NCBI GenBank assembly: GCA_016713785.1
Contig: JADJOM010000002.1
Coordinates: forward strand, 62,001 to 126,000
Direction of reading: 5' to 3'
Length of the DNA stretch: 64,000 nt
Source of the DNA: Gemmatimonadota bacterium
GTDB taxonomy: Bacteria; Gemmatimonadota; Gemmatimonadetes; Gemmatimonadales; GWC2-71-9
The first letter of the stretch is position 1. Each line of letters starts with the position of its first letter. The translations under genes were made by a program, and so were the position numbers. The notes beneath the pieces were generated by a model. That model searched no databases. It had not been told where the DNA came from and was given only the letters and a program-made list of their open reading frames with translations. Below are positions 56,520-64,000 of the stretch, piece by piece.

Positions 56520-57788
56520 ATGCCTCGCCTGCGCCTCACGTTGCTTACCCTGTCCCTGCTCACCGCCCCGCTGGCCGCCCAGGCGCCGGTGCGCACCCCC
56601 CCGGCCCGGCTGGGCTTCGCGCCCGGGCGCCTGGAACGGATCGGCCCCGTGGTGCAGGCCGCCATCGACAGCGGGCGCGCCGTCGGCGCGGTGGTGCTGG
56701 TGGCGCGGCACGGCACGGTGGCCTACGCCCAGGCCTTCGGCTGGGCCGACCGCGAGGCGCAGCGCCCGATGGAACTCGGCACGCTGTTCCGCATTGCCTC
56801 GCAGACCAAGGCCGTCACCAGCGTGGCGGTGATGATGCTGGTCGAGGATGGCCTGCTCCGGCTCGGCGACCCCGTGGCGAAGTTCCTGCCCGGCTTCGCC
56901 ACGGCGCGCGTGGCGAGCGCCAGCGACACCGGGCTGGTGCTCACCCCGGTGCGCCGGGCCATCACCATCCGCGACCTCCTCACCCACACGGCGGGCATCT
57001 CCTACGGCACCGACTCCCTGGTGCGGGACGCCTACGCCGCCGAAGGCCTCGGCCCCCAGGCGGGATACGGCTGGTACTTTGCCGACAAGGCCGAGCCGAT
57101 CTGCGCCAGCATGGAGCGGCTGAGCCGGCTGCCGATCGTGGCGCAGCCGGGCGCGCGCTTCGTGTATGGCTACAACACCGACATCCTGGGCTGCGTGGTG
57201 GAGAAGGTCTCCGGGCAGAGCCTGGCCGACTTCTTCGCCGCCCGCATTTTCGGCCCGCTGGGCATGCGGAACACCTGGTTCTACCCCCCGGCCGCGGCGG
57301 CGGGGCGCCTGGCCACCTTGTATGCCGCCAGCGACGGCGGGCTGGTGCGCGCCCCGGAGGGGGCCCGGGGCCAGGGCAGTTACCTCGAGGGGCCGCGCAC
57401 CAGCTACTCCGGCGGCGCCGGCCTTGTCTCCAGCGCCGGCGACTACGCCCGCTTCCTGCAGATGCTGGCCAACGGCGGCAGCCTGGACGGGGCGCGGATC
57501 CTGGGGCCGCGCACCGTGGGCCTCATGATTGCCGACCACGCCGATACGCTCTTCTCCCGCAACGGGCTGGGCTTCGGACTCGGCTTCGAGCTCCTCGAGG
57601 AACCCGGCCGCGCCGGGCAGTACGGCAATCCCGGCCGGTTCGGCTGGGGCGGCGCGTACGCCACCAATTACTGGGTGGACCCGAAGGATGGCCTGGTGGT
57701 GGTGTTCATGACCCAGCTCCTGCCGGCGGGCCCGCTCGACCTGGCCGACCGGCTGCGGACGCTGGTGTACCAGGCGGTGGCGCGATAG
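56520..57788 (+). CDS. Exported serine hydrolase (beta-lactamase class C-like)
   Basis: A 422-residue secreted enzyme with a signal peptide ending TAPLAAQAP. Catalytic motifs are S-x-x-K as SQTK in LFRIASQTKAVTSVAVMMLV and Y-x-N as YGYN in FVYGYNTDILGCVVEKVSG, with a final FGWGGAYATNYWVDP region in place of KTG. It is of the class C/esterase type, shorter than the paralogue at 31 kb because it lacks the C-terminal extension. Members hydrolyse esters, D-Ala peptides or, rarely, beta-lactams. Its stop lies two bases from that of the convergent SRPBCC gene. Confidence 0.9.
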   Translation: MPRLRLTLLTLSLLTAPLAAQAPVRTPPARLGFAPGRLERIGPVVQAAIDSGRAVGAVVLVARHGTVAYAQAFGWADREAQRPMELGTLFRIASQTKAVTSVAVMMLVEDGLLRLGDPVAKFLPGFATARVASASDTGLVLTPVRRAITIRDLLTHTAGISYGTDSLVRDAYAAEGLGPQAGYGWYFADKAEPICASMERLSRLPIVAQPGARFVYGYNTDILGCVVEKVSGQSLADFFAARIFGPLGMRNTWFYPPAAAAGRLATLYAASDGGLVRAPEGARGQGSYLEGPRTSYSGGAGLVSSAGDYARFLQMLANGGSLDGARILGPRTVGLMIADHADTLFSRNGLGFGLGFELLEEPGRAGQYGNPGRFGWGGAYATNYWVDPKDGLVVVFMTQLLPAGPLDLADRLRTLVYQAVAR

Positions 57789-57790
57789 CG

Positions 57791-58222
57791 CTAGGCGTCG
57801 AGCCGGCGGTCGTAGGGCACCACCTCGCCGGCCTCGACGTACCGCTTGAACAGCCGCAGGTACATCGCCCAGCAGAACGATGAGGTCCGGAAGTGCGCGT
57901 TGGCGGCGGGCCACCCCGTGTGCGAAAAAGCCACGTGGGTCCCGCCCTCCATGGGCGCGAGCGCGAATCCCACCCGGCTCCCCCGCCAGTCCTCATCGGC
58001 CACGACCATCTCCCACGCGACCGCGCGGGGCGGATCGTACGCCACCACGACCCCCGTCCAGGCGTAGCCCGGGCCGAAGTCGAGGGCGTAGCGCGCGCCC
58101 GGGCCCGGGGTGCCGCTCGCCCGCAGGCTCCACCAGGCATCGAGGCCCGCGGGGTCGGTGAGCGCCGCGAAGACGCGCTCGGGGGGCGCGAACACCGGGA
58201 AGTCGTGCAGGATCTCAGGCAT
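57791..58222 (-). CDS. SRPBCC/AHSA1-family protein
   Basis: A 143-residue START-like domain protein. FPVFAPPERVFAALTDPAGL, DAWWSLRASG and RVGFALAPMEGGTHVAFSHT follow the activator-of-Hsp90 homologue (AHSA1/CalC) pattern of a hydrophobic ligand cavity. No signal peptide is present. The ATG at 58222 is chosen; an upstream GTG-type extension adds ten residues without homology. The ligand is unknown. Confidence 0.83.
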   Translation of the reverse strand: MPEILHDFPVFAPPERVFAALTDPAGLDAWWSLRASGTPGPGARYALDFGPGYAWTGVVVAYDPPRAVAWEMVVADEDWRGSRVGFALAPMEGGTHVAFSHTGWPAANAHFRTSSFCWAMYLRLFKRYVEAGEVVPYDRRLDA

Positions 58223-58333
58223 GGGGGTCTCGGCGTGAGGGAGCCGGGGCAATCATGCGGCCCGGGACGGCGCGCCACAAGGCCCGGCCGGTACCCCGGC
58301 CGGCGCCGTCTGGCCTTTCCCTCCGCCGGGTGA

Positions 58334-58346
58334 TAGCCTCCTCATC
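58334..58346 (+). promoter_or_regulatory. -10-like TAGCCT seven bases before ATG
   Basis: TAGCCT (58334-58339) is followed by seven bases and the OsmC ATG at 58347. No Shine-Dalgarno site fits, so this is a second possible leaderless gene in the window. Confidence 0.35.
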
Positions 58347-58769
58347 ATGCGCGTCATCCTCGAACGCCGGAACCAGGCGGTCCACTTCGCCGCCACCACC
58401 GAGAGCGGCGCCACGGTGGCCATCGACGGGGCACCCGCCATCGGCGGCCAGGGCCTCGGCGCCCGGCCCATGGAACTGGTACTCACCGCCCTCGGCGCCT
58501 GCAGCGGCATCGATGTCGTCGCCATCCTGGCCAAGCAGCGGCAGGAGGTGCAGGCGTTCCGGGTCACGGTGGAGGGGGAGCGGGAGCCGGGCAAGGAACC
58601 CTCGCTCTTCTCCACGGTGCATGTGCGCTTCGAGGTGACCGGCGCCTGCGATCCCGACAAGCTGGGCCACGCGGTGGGCCTCTCCATGGAGAAGTACTGT
58701 TCGGTGGCGCGGATCCTTGAGCGCAGCGCCACCATTACCTGGAGCCACGCCGTGCTCCCCGCCGCATGA
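58347..58769 (+). CDS. OsmC/Ohr-family protein
   Basis: A 140-residue OsmC-fold protein. GARPMELVLTALGACSGIDV carries the first catalytic-type cysteine, and GACDPDKLGHAVGLSMEKYC the second, as in YhfA/OsmC thiol peroxidases. The enzyme likely reduces organic hydroperoxides or protects thiols. Its stop overlaps the ATG of the MetZ-like gene by an ATGA junction, so the two are translated together, which links it to sulfur metabolism. Confidence 0.9.
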   Translation: MRVILERRNQAVHFAATTESGATVAIDGAPAIGGQGLGARPMELVLTALGACSGIDVVAILAKQRQEVQAFRVTVEGEREPGKEPSLFSTVHVRFEVTGACDPDKLGHAVGLSMEKYCSVARILERSATITWSHAVLPAA

Positions 58770-59947
58770 CCGGCCCCGGCCCGCACTTCGAGACGCTGGC
58801 CATCCGGACCCAGCTGCCGACCACGCCCGAGCGGGAGCACGCGGCGCCGCTCTTCCTCACCTCGAGCTTCGTCTTCGACGACGCCGAGCAGGCCCGCGCC
58901 CTGTTCGCCGACGAGGTGCCGGGCAACATCTACAGCCGCTACGCCAACCCGAACACCGACGAGTTCGTCCGCAAGCTCTGCCTGCTCGAGGGAGCGGAGG
59001 ACGGCATCGCCACCGCCTCGGGGATGGCGGCGGTGTACGTGGCCCTGGCCGCGCTGCTCAAGACCGGCGACCACGTGCTCGCCTCGCGGGCGCTCTTCGG
59101 CTCCACCCACCAGATCCTCACCCGGCTCCTGCCCCGCGTGGGCATCAGCCACAGCTACGCCGACAGCGCGCGGCCCGAGACGTGGGAGCCGCTCTTCCAG
59201 CCCACCACCCGCCTGGTGTTCGTGGAGACGCCGTCCAACCCGGGGCTCGACCTGATCGACCTCGAGTGGCTGGGGGCGCTGTGCCGCGCCCGCGGCGTGC
59301 CGCTCGTGGTGGACAACTGCTTTGCCACGCCCTACCTGCAGCGACCCATCGCCTGCGGGGCCGATCTCGTGGTGCATTCCGCCACCAAGTACCTCGACGG
59401 CCAGGGCCGCACCCTGGGCGGCGCCATCGTGGGCCGCGCGGCGCTGGTGGCGGAGGCGCGCTTCTTTGCGCGGCACACCGGGCCAGCGCTCTCGCCCTTC
59501 AACGCGTGGGTGCTCTCCAAGAGCCTCGAGACGCTGGCGGTGCGGATGGACCGCCACTGCGCCAGCGCGCTGGCGCTCGCCACCCGCCTCGAGGGGCACC
59601 CGGACCTCGAGGAGGTTCGCTACCCCTTCCTGCCGAGCCACCCGCAGCACGCGCTGGCGCGGCGGCAGATGGGGCAGGGAGGCGGGATCGTGGTGCTGGT
59701 CCTCAAGGGCGGGCTGCCGCGGGCGGGCCGCTTCCTCGATGCGGTGCGCCTGGTCTCCCACAGCCCCAACCTGGGCGACACCCGGACCATCGTCACCCAC
59801 CCGAGCAGCACCACGCACTCGAAGCTGACCGAGGACGAGCGCCGGGCCGTGGGCATCCCCCCGGGGCTCATCCGGGTCTCGGTGGGACTGGAGCACCTGG
59901 ACGACATCACCGCCGACCTGCTGCAGGCGCTGGAGCGGTCGCGCTGA
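58766..59947 (+). CDS. metZ: O-succinylhomoserine sulfhydrylase
   Basis: A 393-residue PLP enzyme of the Cys/Met metabolism (trans-sulfuration) family. ETLAIRTQLPTTPEREHAAP, YSRYANPNTDEFVRKLCLLE and the PLP lysine K208 in DLVVHSATKYLDGQGRTLGG are clear; SLGGVES-type cystathionine features are replaced by LGDTRTIVTHPSSTTHSKL. The D-G-Q-G-R-x-L-G-G run is typical of MetZ, which makes homocysteine from O-succinylhomoserine and sulfide. O-acetylhomoserine as substrate is possible. It is coupled to the OsmC gene. Confidence 0.91.
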   Translation: MTGPGPHFETLAIRTQLPTTPEREHAAPLFLTSSFVFDDAEQARALFADEVPGNIYSRYANPNTDEFVRKLCLLEGAEDGIATASGMAAVYVALAALLKTGDHVLASRALFGSTHQILTRLLPRVGISHSYADSARPETWEPLFQPTTRLVFVETPSNPGLDLIDLEWLGALCRARGVPLVVDNCFATPYLQRPIACGADLVVHSATKYLDGQGRTLGGAIVGRAALVAEARFFARHTGPALSPFNAWVLSKSLETLAVRMDRHCASALALATRLEGHPDLEEVRYPFLPSHPQHALARRQMGQGGGIVVLVLKGGLPRAGRFLDAVRLVSHSPNLGDTRTIVTHPSSTTHSKLTEDERRAVGIPPGLIRVSVGLEHLDDITADLLQALERSR

Positions 59948-59997
59948 GGCGCGGCCGCCGGCCGCGCGCGTCATCACCCCTCATTCCGTGGGCCTGC

Positions 59998-62436
59998 ATG
60001 CGTAACCGACTGCTGCTGGCATTCGCCGGCCTGCTCGCCGTCACCCCCGTCGCGGCGCAGACCGCGGCGCTCCCCACCATCGAGGAGAAGACCGCCGGGA
60101 TGCGGCGGCTCGACGGGTTCCTCCCGGTGTACTGGGACGAGCGCGGGGGCCGGCTCTGGCTCGAGGTGCCGCTGGCGGACGAGGAGCTGATCTTCATCGC
60201 CTCGCGGGCCACGGGCATGGGCTCCAACGACATCGGCCTCGACCGCAGCCAGGTGGGCGAGGGCAAGATCGTCCGCTTTGACCGGGTGGGCCCGAAGCTG
60301 CTGCTGGTGCAGCCCAACTACGCCTACCGCGCCGACTCGCCGGACAGCGCGGAGCAGCGCGCGGTGCGCGAGTCCTTTGCCCAGTCGGTGCTGTGGGGCT
60401 TCACCGTGGCCGCGGCCACCGGCGGGCGGAGCCTGGTCGACGCCACCGACTTCGTGCTCGCCGACCTCACCGGCGTGGCGGAGGTGCTGCGCGCGTCGGG
60501 ACAGGGCAGCTACGCGCCCGACGCCTCCCGCGGCGCGCCCTACCTGTCCAACACCCGCGTCTTTCCGCGCAACACCGAGATCGAGGCCACCCTCACCTTC
60601 ACCGGCGGTCCCCCCGGCGCCTGGACCCGCGGCGTGACGCCGACGCCCGCCGCCATCACGCTCCGCCAGCACCTCTCGTTCGTGGCGCTGCCGGAGCCGG
60701 GCTACCGGCCGCGGGCCAACGACCCCGGCGCCGGCTACTTCGGCGTCGAGTACGCCGACTACGCCAGCCCCATCGGCGAGCCGCTGGCGCAGCGACTGAT
60801 CATCCGGCACCGCCTCCAGAAGAAGGACCCCGCCGCCGCGCTGAGCGACCCGGTGCGGCCCATCGTCTACTACCTCGATCGCGGCGCGCCCGAGCCGGTG
60901 CGTTCCGCCCTGCTCGACGGGGCCCGCTGGTGGAGTCACGCCTTCGAGGCACTCGGCTACCGCGACGCCTTCCGGGTGGAGCTGCTGCCCGAGGGCGCCG
61001 ACCCGATGGACGTGCGCTACAACGTGATCCAGTGGGTGCACCGCGCCACCCGGGGCTGGAGCTACGGCGGCGCGGTGGTGGATCCGCGCACCGGCGAGGT
61101 GATCAAGGCCGCGGTGCAGCTCGGCTCGCTGCGGGTACGGCAGGACTACCTGCTGGCCGAAGGGCTGCTCGATCCCTACATCACCGGCACCGAGGACCCG
61201 GTCGCCCCCCTCGGCATGGCGCTGGCCCGGCTGCGCCAGCTCGCCGCCCACGAGGTGGGCCATTCGCTCGGCCTGGCGCACAACTACATCGCGAGCACCC
61301 AGGGTCGCGCCTCGGTGATGGACTACCCCCACCCGCTGGTGCGCCTCGCGCCCGACGGCGGCCTGACCCTCGACAGCGCCTACGCCGTGGGGCTCGGCGC
61401 GTGGGACAGCGTGGCTATCGCCTACGGCTACATGGATCCGCCGGCGCGCGGCCCGGAGCGCGAGCTGCTGGCCGGCGTCCTGCGCGAGGCCCGCGCCCGC
61501 GGGCTCACCTTCCTCACCGATGGCGACGCCCGCCCCGCCGGCAGCGTGCATCCCGAGGCCCACCTGTGGGACAACGGCGTGGACGCCGCCGCGGAGCTGA
61601 CCCGGGTGATGGACGTGCGCCGGGTGGCGCTCACCCGCTTCGGCGAGACGGCCATCCGCGCCGGACGCCCCTGGGCCACGCTCGAGGAGGTGCTGGTGCC
61701 GGTGTACCTGCACCACCGTTACCAGCTCGAAGCCACGGTCAAGCTCGTGGGCGGCCAGTGGTACAGCTACGCCGCGCGGGGCGATGGCCAGGTACCGCGC
61801 CGCCCGGTGCCCGCCGCCGACCAGAAGCGCGCCCTCACCGCCCTGCTCCGCACCCTCACCCCCGCCGAGCTCACGCTGCCGCGGCCGGTGCTGGCGGTGC
61901 TGCCGCCGCGCCCGAACCTCTGGGATCCGCACCGCGAGCTGTTCCGCCGCACCACGGGACTGGCCTTCGACCCCGTGGCGCCCGCCATGGCGGCGGCCGA
62001 CCTCACCGTGGCGCTGCTCTTCGACACCGAGCGCGCCGCGCGTCTGGTGCTGCAGCCCGCGCTCGAGCCGGGCGCGCCGGGCCTTGCGGAGGTGCTCAAG
62101 GCCGTGGTCAGCGCGGCGTTCGGGCCCACCCCGCGCGATCCCTACGAAGCGGAGGTGGCGCGTGGCGTCCGCTACGTCGTGGCCGACCGGCTGGTGCGAC
62201 TCGCCACCGAGGCCGACCTGCCCCAGGCGCGCGCGATCGCGCTGGCCGAGGTGGAGGCGCTGCAGCGGCGGATGGAGGCGCTCCGCGCCCGCCCGTCGGT
62301 GAGCGCCGCGGACCGGGCCCAGGCCTTGGCCCTGGCCGGCGACCTGCGCCGATTCCTGGAGCATCCGCGCGGCCCCGCCGACACCGCGCCGGCCCCGCTG
62401 GCGCCGCCCCCGGGCAGCCCGATCGGCGACGAATGA
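59998..62436 (+). CDS. Exported zinc metalloprotease (metzincin, DUF5117/DUF4953-like)
   Basis: An 812-residue secreted protein with a signal peptide ending VTPVAAQTA. The zinc site is H418-E-x-x-H422-x-x-G-x-x-H428 in AAHEVGHSLGLAHN, with a Met-turn in SVMDYPHP, so it is a metzincin. The N-terminal region (GFLPVYWDERGGRLWLEVPL, SRATGMGSNDIGLDRSQVGE) is the DUF5117/5118 part seen in long secreted metalloproteases of Bacteroidota and Gemmatimonadota. The C-terminal ~200 residues are helical, of unknown role. The next gene overlaps its stop by ATGA. Confidence 0.92.
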   Translation: MRNRLLLAFAGLLAVTPVAAQTAALPTIEEKTAGMRRLDGFLPVYWDERGGRLWLEVPLADEELIFIASRATGMGSNDIGLDRSQVGEGKIVRFDRVGPKLLLVQPNYAYRADSPDSAEQRAVRESFAQSVLWGFTVAAATGGRSLVDATDFVLADLTGVAEVLRASGQGSYAPDASRGAPYLSNTRVFPRNTEIEATLTFTGGPPGAWTRGVTPTPAAITLRQHLSFVALPEPGYRPRANDPGAGYFGVEYADYASPIGEPLAQRLIIRHRLQKKDPAAALSDPVRPIVYYLDRGAPEPVRSALLDGARWWSHAFEALGYRDAFRVELLPEGADPMDVRYNVIQWVHRATRGWSYGGAVVDPRTGEVIKAAVQLGSLRVRQDYLLAEGLLDPYITGTEDPVAPLGMALARLRQLAAHEVGHSLGLAHNYIASTQGRASVMDYPHPLVRLAPDGGLTLDSAYAVGLGAWDSVAIAYGYMDPPARGPERELLAGVLREARARGLTFLTDGDARPAGSVHPEAHLWDNGVDAAAELTRVMDVRRVALTRFGETAIRAGRPWATLEEVLVPVYLHHRYQLEATVKLVGGQWYSYAARGDGQVPRRPVPAADQKRALTALLRTLTPAELTLPRPVLAVLPPRPNLWDPHRELFRRTTGLAFDPVAPAMAAADLTVALLFDTERAARLVLQPALEPGAPGLAEVLKAVVSAAFGPTPRDPYEAEVARGVRYVVADRLVRLATEADLPQARAIALAEVEALQRRMEALRARPSVSAADRAQALALAGDLRRFLEHPRGPADTAPAPLAPPPGSPIGDE

Positions 62437-63041
62437 CGGCGCCCTCCACCACGCTGGGCTGCCCCAGCCGGGGCACGCCCTTCGGCGCGGCGCTTGCCCG
62501 CCGGACCATGGCCCTCGTCGGGTGGCGGGTGGTGGGCGCGATGCCGCCGCTGCCCCGCTTCGTCCTGATCGTTGCCCCGCACACCTCCAACTGGGACTTC
62601 CCCCTCTGCATCCTGGCGATGTTTGCCATCCGCTTCCGCCTGAGCTGGCTCGGCAAGCACACGCTCTTTCGCTGGCCGGTGACGGGGCTGCTCCGCTGGC
62701 TCGGCGGCGAGCCCATCGAGCGGACCGCGGCCCACGGCACCGTGGGCGCCGCCATCGACCGCTTCCAGGCGCGGGAGCAGTGGGTGCTCGGCATCTCGCC
62801 CGAGGGCACCCGCAAGCGGGTGGCGGAATGGAAGACCGGGTTCCACCGCATCGCCGTCGGCGCCGGGGTACCGATCGTCCCGGTGGCGGTGGACTACTCG
62901 CGGAAGGTGGTGGATATCCTCGCGCCGGTCTGGCCCACCGCCGACGCCGACGCCGACATCCGCGCCCTGCGCCGCCTCTTCCACCCGCGCATGGCCCGCT
63001 TTCCCGAGCGCTACGTGCTGCCGCCGGAGGACCCGGCGTGA
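62433..63041 (+). CDS. Lysophospholipid/1-acylglycerol-phosphate acyltransferase family protein
   Basis: A 202-residue PlsC-like acyltransferase. Motif I H-x4-D is HTSNWD (H50 to D55), and motif III is ISPEGTRKRV; HRIAVGAGVPIVPVAVDY follows. The short size and missing N-terminal helices match the small 'glycerol acyltransferase' group seen beside peptidases and lipid genes. It would add an acyl chain to a lysolipid at the inner membrane. It overlaps the metalloprotease and the next gene by 4 bp on each side. Confidence 0.88.
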   Translation: MTAPSTTLGCPSRGTPFGAALARRTMALVGWRVVGAMPPLPRFVLIVAPHTSNWDFPLCILAMFAIRFRLSWLGKHTLFRWPVTGLLRWLGGEPIERTAAHGTVGAAIDRFQAREQWVLGISPEGTRKRVAEWKTGFHRIAVGAGVPIVPVAVDYSRKVVDILAPVWPTADADADIRALRRLFHPRMARFPERYVLPPEDPA

Positions 63042-63676
63042 GCCCGGCGGGGGAGGAGCCCCCGCCGGCGATGGCGCGCTTCCTCGCCAGCCTGGAGCTC
63101 GACTACGACCGCTGGCGGGAGGGGGAGGGATACGACCTGGAGGCCCTCCGGGCACTCACGCCGTCGGAGCAGGAGGTGGCGCTGGCCCTGCTCCGCGAGC
63201 GGCTCGGGGGGCCGGGCGCCGGCTGGCGCGAGGTCGAGGCGGTGGCAGCGCTCGCCCTCCCGGCCGCGATGCGCTTCCTGCGCGAGCTCGAGTGGCATGA
63301 TGTCGCCGAGATCCGCCTGCGCGCCGCGGTGCTGGCGCCGGACGGCGGGAGCCGGGGCACCGTGGAGCGCGAGGTGCTGCGCCTGCTCCGGGACCCCGCC
63401 ACCGACATTGGTGCCGACGCGCTGATGCGTCGCGCGGAGGAGCACCCCGAGCCGGCCATCCGGGCGGCGCTGCTCTGGTGTGCCGTGGATGGCGCGCCGC
63501 ACCTGCGGGTCCACGCCGCGGCGCTGGCGCTCTACCTGGCCGGGGGCGCTCGGTCGGCGTTCGACTGGGAGCACCGCCCCCTCTTTCTCCGCTTCGGTGA
63601 GCCGCCCCGGGCGGAGCGCCAGGCGGCCCTGGCGGAGCTCCTGGGGCGCATGGAACGTGGATCACCGCCGGGTTAG
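63038..63676 (+). CDS. Unknown alpha-helical protein (HEAT-like pattern)
   Basis: A 212-residue protein I do not recognise. It is rich in Leu, Ala, Arg and Glu. Helices about 15 residues long recur (EVALALLRERLGG, AVAALALPAAMRFLRELEW, IRLRAAVLAPDGG, VEREVLRLLRDPATDIGADAL, AIRAALLWCAVDGA), a spacing compatible with HEAT or PBS-lyase-type repeats. No catalytic motif, signal or membrane helix is visible. The GTG start at 63038 overlaps the acyltransferase stop (GTGA), the last of three coupled genes. An ATG at 63071 is an alternative start. Confidence 0.6.
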   Translation: MSPAGEEPPPAMARFLASLELDYDRWREGEGYDLEALRALTPSEQEVALALLRERLGGPGAGWREVEAVAALALPAAMRFLRELEWHDVAEIRLRAAVLAPDGGSRGTVEREVLRLLRDPATDIGADALMRRAEEHPEPAIRAALLWCAVDGAPHLRVHAAALALYLAGGARSAFDWEHRPLFLRFGEPPRAERQAALAELLGRMERGSPPG

Positions 63677-63761
63677 ACTACCGGCTGCATCGTTGCACGA
63701 CGCCTCCACAGCCCACCACCCCCTGCCCGCGCGCTCCGTCCTGCGCGCCGACGGATCTCCC

Positions 63762-64000
63762 ATGGCTACCCGTCCGCTTGGCATCGGCTTCATCGGCTCC
63801 GGCTTCAACGCCCGGTTCCACATGCAGGCCTTTCGCGCCGTCCGCGACTGCGAGATCCGCGGGGTCTGGAGCCCCAACCGGAAGAACGCCGAGGCGGCCG
63901 CGGCCTACGCCCGCGCGCTCGACATCGGCCCCTGCCGGCCCTACCGCTCCATCGCCGAGATGGTGGTCGATCCGCTCATCGACGCCATCTGGCTCTGCGG
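63762..64000 (+). CDS. Gfo/Idh/MocA-family oxidoreductase, N-terminal part
   Basis: The first 79 codons of a gene that runs past the window end. LGIGFIGSGFNARFHMQAFR is the Rossmann NAD(P) motif, followed by VRDCEIRGVWSPNRKNAEAA and a DPLIDAIWLC strand that leads to the usual catalytic half. Such enzymes oxidise sugars, inositols or related polyols. TAGACT at 63674 could be its -10. The substrate cannot be judged from this part. Confidence 0.85.
   Translation, partial: MATRPLGIGFIGSGFNARFHMQAFRAVRDCEIRGVWSPNRKNAEAAAAYARALDIGPCRPYRSIAEMVVDPLIDAIWLC

Noticed and set aside
63038..63676. tRNA or small RNA gene near the end of the window
   Set aside because: I looked for cloverleaf-type inverted repeats here and in the other gaps and saw none I could support.

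Overview
The window is a single stretch of very GC-rich bacterial chromosome (roughly 70% GC or more by eye). I annotate 54 protein-coding genes, two of them cut by the window edges. I see no rRNA, tRNA, CRISPR array, transposase or phage gene. The gene mix points to a Gemmatimonadota-like, Gram-negative, largely aerobic heterotroph: a SusC/SusD outer-membrane pair, ECF sigma factors of the TIGR02999 type beside TPR-bearing Ser/Thr kinases, many secreted hydrolases with signal peptides ending in A-x-A-Q, Tat signals, GTG starts and 4-base ATGA/GTGA overlaps. The assignment rests on gene content only.

Region 1 (1-10.6 kb) holds the end of an M28 peptidase and then a compact amino-acid catabolic cluster in three units. 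Leftward: a GntR/FCD regulator, a CatI/CatJ-like CoA-transferase pair and an APC permease. Rightward: a KamA-type aminomutase and a class III aminotransferase. Leftward again: a second class III aminotransferase and a P5C-dehydrogenase-like aldehyde dehydrogenase. Together they could convert lysine to beta-lysine, 3-amino-6-oxohexanoate, 3-aminoadipate, 3-oxoadipate and 3-oxoadipyl-CoA, a route I do not know as an established pathway. The main gaps of this cluster carry heptameric purine/pyrimidine repeats, several of which can fold into hairpins.

Region 2 (10.6-20.3 kb) is mixed housekeeping and accessory: a CsaA-like tRNA-binding protein, CutC, an S9 peptidase, a PYROXD2/CrtI-like flavoprotein, a metallo-beta-lactamase-fold enzyme, a cupin, a Rieske oxygenase, a small basic HTH protein, a GlcG-like protein and MsrA. 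Region 3 (20.3-27.9 kb) is a nutrient-uptake locus: IclR regulator, exported cyanophycinase-like peptidase, SusC and SusD in one leftward operon, divergent from a monomeric sarcosine oxidase-like enzyme.

Region 4 (27.9-39.8 kb) has a PAS hybrid histidine kinase, an MFS transporter, a serine hydrolase, a Tat-exported TIM-barrel isomerase, a PQQ dehydrogenase, a LytS/LytTR two-component pair and a GMC dehydrogenase with its small Tat-borne subunit. Region 5 (39.8-49.5 kb) has a lipoprotein that joins a cholesterol-dependent-cytolysin-like domain to a seven-unit FG-GAP propeller, then an ECF sigma factor flanked by two TPR Ser/Thr kinases, and topoisomerase IB.

Region 6 (49.5-64 kb) carries a GH29 fucosidase, a PepSY membrane protein, a U32 peptidase, DUF2911 and cysteine-rich exported proteins, a serine hydrolase, SRPBCC and OsmC proteins, MetZ, a metzincin with an acyltransferase and an unknown protein, and the start of a Gfo/Idh/MocA oxidoreductase.

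Cutting across the map is a dispersed palindromic repeat (five loci). One copy is intergenic and four lie in frame inside genes, on either coding strand. No gene-free stretch exceeds 300 bases.
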